From Thermoplasmatales archaeon (GTDB taxonomy: Archaea; Thermoplasmatota; E2; DHVEG-1), in NCBI GenBank assembly GCA_023140035.1, contig JAGLML010000067.1, positions 1 to 6,257 of the forward strand: a stretch of 6,257 bases of DNA, given 5' to 3'. The notes under the pieces were generated by a model that saw only the letters and a program-made list of their open reading frames with translations, searched no databases and was not told the origin of the DNA. This document shows positions 1 to 5,847 of this stretch, piece by piece. Every line of letters starts with the position of its first letter. Within the stretch, counting starts at the first letter, position 1. The position numbers and the translations under genes were made by a program.

Positions 1-1073
1 AAAATCAAGAAGAGTGTTTTGCCGAACATCCGTATATACGTGGAACATACAATGGTGTTAAAACCGAAATTGTCCCGTGTTATAAGATAGAATCCGCGTC
101 ACAAAAATTGTCGGCAGTGGATAGAACCCCTCTTCATACAAAATATGTAAAAGAGCATCTTTCAGAATCACAAAAAAAGGAAATTAGGTTACTCAAACAA
201 TTCTTGAAAGGTATAGGGTGTTACGGAGCCGAAGCAGAAGTCGAAGGTTTTTCTGGATATCTTTGTGAGATTTTAATCTTAGAATATTCCTCATTTCAGA
301 CTTTAATAATCAACGCTAAAAATTGGCAACATGGCAAAAAACTTTCATTAACTCAAGCTAAGCCCCCTCATTTTGGCACACCGCTTGTATTTATTGACCC
401 AGTTGATAGTGAAAGAAACGTTTCTTCAGCATTATCGAAAGAAAAATTTGATCTTTTTGTAAAGGCATGCAAAGAATACATAAAAAAACCATGTATCACG
501 TTTTTCTTTCCAAATGAAGTAAAACCATGGTCAATTGATAGAATTAGAAAAGAAATTGAAACAAGAGAATTCATTGCAGTGAAGATTGAAAAACCACCTA
601 TTATTCCAGAAAATCTCTATCCCCAAGTACGTAAGGCAGTTCGTTCAATAAGAGAGATGTGTGGGCAATATGATTTTACAATACTTGATTCCAAATTTCA
701 TATCAATGATACTGCCGTTTACATGATACTTTTTCCTGAAAAACGGACGATTTCGAAAACAATGGTGCATATGGGTCCGCCTGTAAAAATGAAAAAAAAC
801 ACAGATGGGTTCATTCAAAGATGGGCAGACAATCACAGAACGATCAGGAAACCCTTTGAAAAGGATAAACGATTATACGTGGAAATAAAAAGGGAATATA
901 CAGAAATAAAAAATCTTTTGGAGGAACAAGTTAAAAAACTAAGTCTGGGAAAACACATTGATATGATTGTACAAAAAAATTTCACTATTTTAGAACGAGA
1001 TGATCTTCTAACAGATAACCTGCGCATATTTTGGACAGAATGTCTTGATAAGAAAATGCCTTGGGAACGATAA
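1..1073 (+). CDS. cca: CCA-adding enzyme (tRNA nucleotidyltransferase), archaeal class I, 5'-truncated by window edge
   Basis: The enzyme adds or repairs the 3'-terminal CCA of tRNA from CTP and ATP without a nucleic acid template. The open frame runs in from the left edge (first full codon at base 3) and gives 356 residues to a TAA at 1071-1073. Archaeal members are about 440-450 residues, so some 90 N-terminal residues, including the GS motif and the first two catalytic carboxylates, lie outside. Visible hallmarks are AEHPYIRG and EIVPCY (bases 21-83), which carry the third catalytic acidic residue, then SAVDRTPLHTKYV, the helix with LLKQFLKGIGCYGAE, the segment GFSGYLCEIL, and VFIDPVDSERNVSSALS. 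Near the C-terminus HMGPPVKMKKNTDGFIQRW matches the tail domain that holds the tRNA. The third carboxylate reads Glu (66-68), where Asp is the residue I know from the Archaeoglobus enzyme. A TTG at 108 could be mistaken for a start, but homology runs straight through it. Identification is by recognised family motifs. Confidence 0.93.
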   Translation, partial: NQEECFAEHPYIRGTYNGVKTEIVPCYKIESASQKLSAVDRTPLHTKYVKEHLSESQKKEIRLLKQFLKGIGCYGAEAEVEGFSGYLCEILILEYSSFQTLIINAKNWQHGKKLSLTQAKPPHFGTPLVFIDPVDSERNVSSALSKEKFDLFVKACKEYIKKPCITFFFPNEVKPWSIDRIRKEIETREFIAVKIEKPPIIPENLYPQVRKAVRSIREMCGQYDFTILDSKFHINDTAVYMILFPEKRTISKTMVHMGPPVKMKKNTDGFIQRWADNHRTIRKPFEKDKRLYVEIKREYTEIKNLLEEQVKKLSLGKHIDMIVQKNFTILERDDLLTDNLRIFWTECLDKKMPWER

Positions 1074-1113
1074 GGTGTAATTTGTTACAAGCTTTTCTTG
1101 CGATTCTTATAGG

Positions 1114-1123
1114 AATATTTTTA
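1114..1123 (+). terminator. possible T-rich archaeal terminator after cca
   Basis: A run of five T (1118-1122) within a T-rich stretch lies about 45 bases after the cca stop, and a shorter T-rich tract sits at 1092-1098. Archaeal RNA polymerase can stop at oligo-T tracts without a hairpin, and no convincing stem-loop precedes this one. The assignment rests on position and composition only. Confidence 0.3.
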
Positions 1124-1125
1124 TT

Positions 1126-1329
1126 GTGATACCAGATGATTTCATCTATATAAAAATTAAAAAGATACTGCCCTTCTTTAGGACAATAATATTTGGTCAG
1201 GTCAGCGTCAATGCGAATAATACGGATATTGCCAAAGCAGAATTCTATGTAGATGGCAAATTAAAAGAAACATTAACAATCGAAGGAAATCCAGGTATTG
1301 TCCTTGGATTTTATAAAACGTCTTTATAA
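1126..1329 (+). pseudogene. remnant of an extracellular Ig-like module
   Basis: This 67-codon frame (GTG at 1126; the frame is open back to 1081) reads like a fragment of the Ig-like modules found in large archaeal surface proteins. The stretch ILPFFRTIIFGQVSVNAN is followed by AKAEFYVDGKLKETLT, the usual 'GVxKVEFYVDGxLKxT' pattern. It has no Shine-Dalgarno site, no signal peptide and none of the large exported region that normally precedes such a module. The frame stops just where the second half of the fold (typically PYxW, then a HTIKV and DxxGN stretch) should begin. A neighbouring frame gives YCPWIL at about 1299-1316, where the PYxW segment is expected, which suggests a frameshift. None of the three forward frames from 1330 to 1405 restores the missing strands. 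The rest of the 1074-1405 gap contains only T-rich sequence and the kinase 3' end. I infer a decayed gene end; a real small protein is possible but less likely. Confidence 0.5.
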
Positions 1330-1405
1330 TAAGATACATCTTCCTCTACTTTTTGCCCAGTAAATAATAACATTGGAAGATTCCTAGTCCTAAAAACTTA
1401 AGATT

Positions 1406-3826
1406 TTAGATAGGCAGTTTTATAGTAAATTTACTTCCTTTTCCAACCTTACTTTCTGCCCATATCTCCCCATTGTGCTTCTTCACTATCTCTTTGCATA
1501 TAAATAAACCAAGTCCTGTTCCTTCATTTTTCCGATCTTCACCTGTATATGCTTGGTAAAACTTTGTAAAAATCCTCTTTGTTTCATCACTTGAAATTCC
1601 AATGCCCGTATCTTCAACATAAATGAAAAGATGTTTCTCCTTTTCTTCAGCCATAAGTGTAATAGATCCATAATCTGTAAATTTGATAGAATTTCCTAAG
1701 AGATTTTTCAAAACCTGTGACAAACGATATTTATCGCAGACTATTTTTGGGAGATTCTCCGGTATTTTCTTAATAAATATCAAGTTCTTATTTTCAATGT
1801 CAGGTTCTATATCTTCTATTGCATCATCAAAAATCTCTGTCAGATCGCACTTTTCCATATTAAATCTCATTGTATCTGTGTCAAGTCTAGATACATCTAA
1901 AATATCGTTTATTAAATGCATTAATCGTTCAGCATTTCTCATCCCTATACTAGCCCAGTTCCTAATTTTTTCATCAGCATCTTTATCTGATTCTATCAAT
2001 TCTAAATAGCCTTTTATTGGGGTTACTGGGGATTTGAGTTCATGTGCTGCGATGTTCATAAACTCGGTCCTAAGTTTTTCAGATTGTTTCAATTCTCTTT
2101 CTATCTTTTTCCGTTCAGAAATGTCCCTTAATGTACATTCTATACCAATAAAACTACCATCTTTTTTCAAAGGAGAAATATTTGCCTCAATGGGAATTTC
2201 ATATCCGCCATCGTGAATAACATCCAGTCCTATATTTTCCATTTTCTTTTCTTTTTTCCTAACATCAAGAAATACCTGTTGAAATAGATACACAGATGAT
2301 TCGGAAAGATAATCTCTAAATAGAGTTGCCAGGATCTTGCCTTTTCTTCTCCCTAAAATTTTTTCGAGAGAAGGGTTTACATATGTTAAACGACCAAGTA
2401 CGTCGGTAGTAAGAACACCATCGGCAGATGTTTCTGCGAGCACACGATACTTTTCTTCTGATTTCATCATCCTGTCCCATACTTGCCGACGTTGGGTAAT
2501 GTCCTCCATTGTTGTATGAACCGACATTACGTTTTTATCGTTATCAAAAGAGAAATAATCATGTATGATAAATATCCGTTCTTCTCCATCTTTAGTTACA
2601 TATGTTCTTTCATGGCCTCCTGTGTATGATTTTTTCTCCAATATTTTTTTCTCAAACGAAGTTTTAGCTGACTTTTTCTCACTTTTAATAACAAAATCAA
2701 AAATTGATTTTCCAATAACTTCCTCTTTTGTGTATTTCAATGTTTTACACCATTTTTCATTTACAGAGGTTATTTCACCGTTTGGTGATAAAGTATGATA
2801 AGGAATTGGAGCATTTTCATATAGTTGTTTAAATTTTTTTTCAGACTCTTCCAAAGCATCTTTTATCCATTTTTGATAGGTTATATCATTAATGACACCT
2901 ATAGAACCAATTACCATCCCTCCATGATTTTTTAAAACACTTAACGATAAATCAACGTCAATTAGTTCGTTATTCTTTTTTAGAATTTTAGTTTCTATAG
3001 ACTGCTGCATGCCTTTTTGCCGTACATTCTCTGATCGTATTTTCTTCCATTCTTCAGGTGGGTATAGAGATTCCACAGGTTTCATGTATAGATCGTCTTT
3101 ATTCATTCCCAGTAAATCTTCAGCATACTTATTCCAAGAGACAATCCTCTCATTTTTATCGGTAAGTGTTATTGCGACAGCGGAATTTTCAAATATTGTT
3201 TTGTACCTTTCTTCAGATTCTTTGAATTTTCTCTCCGATGTTTTCAATTTAGTAATGTCTTTGATAATCCCTATTGAACCTACATTCTTCCCTCCAGAAC
3301 CTTTGAGAACGCAAAGAGATATCTCTACTTCAAAGGGACCTTCGTTTTTCCTAATCATTCTGGTTTCTATTCGATATTTAATTCCTTTTTTTCTCACATT
3401 TTCTGCTCGTATTTTTTGCCATTCTTCTACAGGATAAAGCGTATTGACTGGTCTCATGTATAATTCTTTTTCATTCATGTTAAAGAGTTCTTCAGCATAC
3501 TTATTCCAAGAGACAATCCTCTCATTTTCATCGGTAAGTGTTATTGCGACAGCAGAAGTTTCAAATAATATTTTGTATAATTCCCCAAAATCAAAAAGTT
3601 CACCAATATCCCCCTCTGTTTCTAACCCATTTTCTAAGAATGTACCTGTCTTATCAGAGGTCTCATGCAATGTTTCCTCTGGGATCTTTAATTGTTCATA
3701 GCTACATTGTGATTTAATATTAAGCTGCCCTATTTTTTCCTCTTCTCTTAGTTTCTTTACGATATCAGGTTCATTCTTCATTTTTATCTTCCAATGCAGT
3801 TTTAAATTATTTTTAGTTATTCTCAT
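1406..3826 (-). CDS. soluble PAS-domain sensor histidine kinase (four PAS, HisKA, HATPase)
   Basis: This 806-residue two-component kinase autophosphorylates on His and passes the phosphate to a receiver Asp. Order: a charged, low-complexity N-terminus (1-80); PAS1 about 85-192; PAS2 about 209-316; PAS3 about 332-445; PAS4 about 456-573; HisKA with the H-box NIAAHELKSPVTPIKGY (phosphoacceptor His595); then the ATPase domain with N-box LKNLLGNSIKFT (Asn712), D-box VEDTGIGIS (739-743), F-box RIFTKFYQ (751-758) and G2 box EGTGLGLFI (768-776). All catalytic motifs look intact. There is no hydrophobic membrane segment, so the sensor should be cytoplasmic; the PAS ligands cannot be told from sequence. 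PAS1 and PAS2 are a tandem duplicate. The stop is 83 bases of leader plus the gene away from the regulator upstream, on the same strand, arguing for a cognate pair. ATG 3826 is used here, but ATG 3781 (residue 16, MKNEPDIVKK) is a credible alternative because the strong ribosome site lies 21 bases from 3826. Confidence 0.93.
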   Translation of the reverse strand: MRITKNNLKLHWKIKMKNEPDIVKKLREEEKIGQLNIKSQCSYEQLKIPEETLHETSDKTGTFLENGLETEGDIGELFDFGELYKILFETSAVAITLTDENERIVSWNKYAEELFNMNEKELYMRPVNTLYPVEEWQKIRAENVRKKGIKYRIETRMIRKNEGPFEVEISLCVLKGSGGKNVGSIGIIKDITKLKTSERKFKESEERYKTIFENSAVAITLTDKNERIVSWNKYAEDLLGMNKDDLYMKPVESLYPPEEWKKIRSENVRQKGMQQSIETKILKKNNELIDVDLSLSVLKNHGGMVIGSIGVINDITYQKWIKDALEESEKKFKQLYENAPIPYHTLSPNGEITSVNEKWCKTLKYTKEEVIGKSIFDFVIKSEKKSAKTSFEKKILEKKSYTGGHERTYVTKDGEERIFIIHDYFSFDNDKNVMSVHTTMEDITQRRQVWDRMMKSEEKYRVLAETSADGVLTTDVLGRLTYVNPSLEKILGRRKGKILATLFRDYLSESSVYLFQQVFLDVRKKEKKMENIGLDVIHDGGYEIPIEANISPLKKDGSFIGIECTLRDISERKKIERELKQSEKLRTEFMNIAAHELKSPVTPIKGYLELIESDKDADEKIRNWASIGMRNAERLMHLINDILDVSRLDTDTMRFNMEKCDLTEIFDDAIEDIEPDIENKNLIFIKKIPENLPKIVCDKYRLSQVLKNLLGNSIKFTDYGSITLMAEEKEKHLFIYVEDTGIGISSDETKRIFTKFYQAYTGEDRKNEGTGLGLFICKEIVKKHNGEIWAESKVGKGSKFTIKLPI
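2879..3202 (-). repeat. second copy of tandem PAS duplication (kinase residues 209-316)
   Basis: This unit encodes PAS2 and aligns without gaps to PAS1 at an offset of exactly 372 bases (124 codons). By hand count 68 of 108 residues are identical. Bases 3119-3181 match 3491-3553 at 62 of 63 positions. The unit length includes the short helical linker between domains, as expected for an in-frame duplication of one PAS plus its linker. Confidence 0.85.
3251..3574 (-). repeat. first copy of tandem PAS duplication (kinase residues 85-192)
   Basis: This unit encodes PAS1, the partner of the copy at 2879-3202. The block 3491-3553 (residues 92-112, AVAITLTD through WNKYAE) is almost unchanged at DNA level. 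Its only difference changes Glu100 to Lys224, and there is no synonymous change across 21 codons. Outside the block the two copies differ at nearly half of their residues. Confidence 0.85.
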
Positions 3827-3847
3827 ATAACATAAAATCTAAATTAC

Positions 3848-3854
3848 TCACCTC
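3848..3854 (-). promoter_or_regulatory. strong Shine-Dalgarno site, oddly far from the kinase start
   Basis: On the minus strand GAGGTGA (3854-3848) is a seven-base match to the 3' end of archaeal 16S rRNA (anti-Shine-Dalgarno ATCACCTCC). The kinase ATG at 3826 is 21 bases away, well beyond the usual 5-10. An in-frame stop at 3841-3839 blocks an earlier kinase start apart from an unlikely ATT. The site may serve a small leader frame: an ATG at 3833, or a GTG at 3851 overlapping the site, reads to a TAA at 3815-3813, overlapping the kinase start in another frame. Confidence 0.45.
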
Positions 3855-3909
3855 TTATTTTGCATCCCATCATATTGCAAATGTTTTATGTTTTAATCAT
3901 TTAATAAAT

Positions 3910-4272
3910 CTAATTTTTTAATATATTGTCAACTTTTTTCAGCAACGTTTCTTTATCAAATGGTTTCATTATGTAGTCTGCTAGTCCCTCATCTAAAAGC
4001 ACTTGTTTTCTTTTATCTGATATCTCCAGTACACTCATAAAAGCTACTTTGATTTCACTGTTTTTCTTTTTAATGCGATTGAAGACGTCCCACCCACTCA
4101 TTCCTGGCATCATAATATCTAAAAGGATCAAATCTGCTGTTTCTTTTTCTAGCTTTCTAAGACATTCTTCACCACTATATGCAGGCATGACACTATAACC
4201 GCCGAGTTCCAGAACCGTTCTAGTAAGATCAACTATGTCCGGCTCATTGTCTACAACCATTATTTTTTTCAT
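3910..4272 (-). CDS. single-domain response regulator (CheY-like receiver)
   Basis: The protein is a 120-residue receiver domain with no DNA-binding or enzymatic output. It opens with MKKIMVVDNEPDIV, carries the phosphoacceptor in LILLDIMMPGMSGWDVF (Asp52), the conserved Ser80 in AFMSVLE, and Lys103 in DYIMKPFD. Of the usual acidic pair at residues 8-9 the second is Asn (D8-N9), followed by Glu10. The start chosen is ATG 4272, with GAGGAG (4281-4276) just ahead of it; a longer reading from 4314 would add 14 residues not seen in the family and would begin inside the likely TATA box. It precedes the kinase on the same strand by 83 bases with no T-run between, so one transcript is likely. Known roles of such proteins are phosphorelay or protein-protein signalling; the downstream partner is not visible here. 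Confidence 0.92.
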   Translation of the reverse strand: MKKIMVVDNEPDIVDLTRTVLELGGYSVMPAYSGEECLRKLEKETADLILLDIMMPGMSGWDVFNRIKKKNSEIKVAFMSVLEISDKRKQVLLDEGLADYIMKPFDKETLLKKVDNILKN

Positions 4273-4313
4273 TTTCTCCTCATCCTTTTTCGTCAATTTG
4301 ATATAATGTAGCA

Positions 4314-4320
4314 ATATATA
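4314..4320 (-). promoter_or_regulatory. likely TATA box of the regulator-kinase operon
   Basis: On the minus strand TATATAT-type sequence at 4320-4314 sits about 45 bases before the ATG at 4272. With the usual archaeal spacing of about 26 bases, transcription would start near 4291 and leave a leader of about 20 bases that contains GAGGAG. No clear purine-rich BRE is seen. The call rests on position and composition; nearby AT-rich matches make it uncertain. Confidence 0.42.
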
Positions 4321-4408
4321 GTTAAATCGCTTTTTAAAAGTAATCTTTCGTTTCTTTTAAATTTACCGTTCTGAACAAATCTATAACGCAAATCGTTAGT
4401 ATAGATAA

Positions 4409-4422
4409 AGGAAAAGTATAAG
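4409..4422 (+). promoter_or_regulatory. likely BRE and TATA box of the 176-residue protein gene
   Basis: The stretch AGGAAAAGTATAAG has a purine-rich BRE-like part followed by a TATA-like part (about 4416-4422). A start about 26 bases downstream would fall near 4443 and leave a leader of about 22 bases carrying the GGTG ribosome site at 4453-4456, which is 8 bases from the ATG. This and the regulator promoter are divergent within the 192-base gap 4273-4464, which shows no other feature. Confidence 0.4.
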
Positions 4423-4464
4423 TTCTAATAAAAGATGTAGTTTTTCTAGTGTGGTGGGATTGCC

Positions 4465-4995
4465 ATGGATAAAAATGACAATATATTTGTAAAACTTCAG
4501 ATAGAAAAGGATAATCAATCTGGAGGTTTGACGCTGGGCATCTATTTTGATAGAAATGCGCCTAATTTCTCAACAGAGAAAAACACCGTAAGTTGGTCTC
4601 CAACACTTGAAGAAATAGATTTCATTACAGAAACTTTTGAAATGATATCAAACTGTAAAAGCCAATATCGTCAGCGTGACGTCAACATAAAAAATAACGA
4701 AACCCCTTTTCATTCTCAAAAGAGAACAGAAGAACCACCTGCGGTAAAAACTGAATCAAAAATAGCTGAATTTAAACCCTTTGACACCGATGGCGATACT
4801 GAAGAGAACACGTTTCCATCTAGTACAGAATCAGAAGAAATCGAGGAAAAAATATTTGTTCAAGCAAATGAAGAAACCATCGAAGAAGCATCAAAAAGAA
4901 AAAAGGGAGAATCATTTGAAGAATTTGTAGTTGATGCAGATGAAAAAACTATTATCGACAAAGTATTAAAAGAAAAAATCAAAAATAAAAAATGA
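4465..4995 (+). CDS. unrecognised acidic protein with repeated C-terminal motif
   Basis: I do not recognise this 176-residue protein. Residues 1-65 look like a small folded domain: a strand pattern in NIFVKLQIEKD, a turn SGG, LTLGIYFDRNAPNF, then a predicted helix in TLEEIDFITETFEMI. Residues 66-125 are polar, Glu/Ser/Thr/Pro-rich and probably disordered. The C-terminus holds two related units, EEKIFVQANEETIEEASKRK (127-146) and EEFVVDADEKTIIDKVLKEK (152-171), sharing E-E-x-FVxA(N/D)E(E/K)TI followed by a charged helix, and it ends in a Lys-rich tail. There is no signal peptide, membrane segment or cysteine cluster (one Cys, residue 64). A GGTG ribosome site 8 bases ahead and a plausible promoter support the ATG at 4465. 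It is divergent from the regulator-kinase genes, but that alone does not assign it to signalling. The architecture resembles an adaptor or tether, which is inference only. Confidence 0.8.
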   Translation: MDKNDNIFVKLQIEKDNQSGGLTLGIYFDRNAPNFSTEKNTVSWSPTLEEIDFITETFEMISNCKSQYRQRDVNIKNNETPFHSQKRTEEPPAVKTESKIAEFKPFDTDGDTEENTFPSSTESEEIEEKIFVQANEETIEEASKRKKGESFEEFVVDADEKTIIDKVLKEKIKNKK

Positions 4996-5019
4996 GTCAT
5001 ACTTCCCAAAATCGAATCT

Positions 5020-5040
5020 AAAAATTAAATTGAAAATTTT
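5020..5040. terminator. possible bidirectional terminator between convergent genes
   Basis: In the 57-base gap between two convergent genes there is a run of five A at 5020-5024 (five T on the minus strand, after the radical SAM gene) and four T at 5037-5040 (plus strand, after the 176-residue gene). AAAATT at 5021-5026 and AATTTT at 5035-5040 could pair into a weak A/T-only stem. The stem is marginal in so AT-rich a region; the T-tracts are the better signal. Confidence 0.3.
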
Positions 5041-5052
5041 GTGATATGTAAC

Positions 5053-5847
5053 CTACAATAAAATTCTTTCAGGGATATTATATTTTTTACAAAGCTTGTG
5101 CATTCTCTTGTCTAACTCTGCTATGTATTTTTCATTGGGTTTGAGATCGTCTCTATATAATTCGTCATATTTAGACAAAAGATGTGGATAATGGTTTTGT
5201 ATAATATCTTTGAAAACCCTTTTTTGGTCTCCTTTCAATTCCAAATGTTTATGTAAAAGATATTGTGCATTCGAACTGTTTGCTACTTTTACAACATCCT
5301 CCAATTCAGATTCAACTATGAATGGTAATACCGGCATCAATGCAAGACCTGTTTTGATTCTATGTTCCATGAGTGTTTCTACCATCTGTAATCTCTCTTT
5401 GGGTGAAGGCACGTTCTCTTCAAAAATCTGTGAAACATTTTTGTCAAGCGATGTTATACTAATCGTTACAAAACACTGCATATCTGATAATATATTGATA
5501 TCCCTCAGGACTAAGTTGGATTTTGTAAGAATGTGACAGGGAAAATGGTGTTTTTTAATGGTTTTCAATAGATTTTTGGTAACCTCGTATTTTTCTTCAG
5601 CTTTTTGATATGGGTCATGAACAGAACCAATTATTATAACCCCCCTTTCTAATTGTTCTAATTCTTTTTCAAGTATTTCAGTAGCATTCGTCTTAACATA
5701 AATTGTCTTATCAAATGATGAATCACAGTACAGACATCCAAATTCACAGTTTTGATATGAATCGATGCAGTACTTCCCATTAAAAAGCATATCTATTTTT
5801 GTTATTCTTTTTATTAATGAATCGCAAGTAATCGGTCTATACTCCAT
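5053..5847 (-). CDS. radical SAM protein, SplB-like (COG1533-type)
   Basis: This 264-residue protein has the radical SAM signature CEFGCLYC (Cys34, Cys38, Cys41), which binds the [4Fe-4S] cluster that cleaves S-adenosylmethionine. After it come GSVHDPYQKAEEKYEVTKNLL (74-94), matching the 'G-x-x-x-DPYQPxE...TR' motif of the spore photoproduct lyase-like family, then CHILTKSN (104-111), TISITSLD (128-135), and LALMPVLPFI (about 168-177), all expected along a TIM-barrel. Proteins of this family act on diverse and mostly unknown substrates. Spore photoproduct repair itself is not implied, since no sporulation occurs in archaea and the protein is shorter than typical SplB (about 340 residues). The ATG at 5847 shares a base with the argS stop (TAATG) and GAGG lies 7 bases ahead, so translational coupling with argS is likely. 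Family assignment is firm; the reaction is unknown. Confidence 0.88.
   Translation of the reverse strand: MEYRPITCDSLIKRITKIDMLFNGKYCIDSYQNCEFGCLYCDSSFDKTIYVKTNATEILEKELEQLERGVIIIGSVHDPYQKAEEKYEVTKNLLKTIKKHHFPCHILTKSNLVLRDINILSDMQCFVTISITSLDKNVSQIFEENVPSPKERLQMVETLMEHRIKTGLALMPVLPFIVESELEDVVKVANSSNAQYLLHKHLELKGDQKRVFKDIIQNHYPHLLSKYDELYRDDLKPNEKYIAELDKRMHKLCKKYNIPERILL

Noticed and set aside
108..110. TTG as the start of the first gene
   Set aside because: Family-conserved sequence (AEHPYIRG, EIVPCY) lies upstream in the same frame, so the gene is cut by the window edge.
3009..3701. Plus-strand open frames opposite the kinase
   Set aside because: They are antisense shadows of the kinase PAS region; their similarity to each other only mirrors the PAS duplication, and they carry no ribosome site or family motif.
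3745..4240. NEPDIV present in both the kinase N-terminus and the receiver
   Set aside because: The codons differ at most positions and the surroundings are unrelated, so chance or weak convergence is more likely than a shared origin.
4273..4464. Possible RNA gene or operator in the divergent gap
   Set aside because: Only TATA-like and ribosome sites were found; no convincing inverted repeat or structured RNA could be drawn.
5210..5536. 108-codon plus-strand open frame inside the radical SAM gene
   Set aside because: It lies antisense to conserved barrel segments, shows no recognisable motif and has no supporting start signal.
5715..5721. ATGATGA resembling a C box of an archaeal C/D guide RNA
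   Set aside because: No CTGA D box is found at a suitable distance and the site lies within conserved radical SAM coding sequence.
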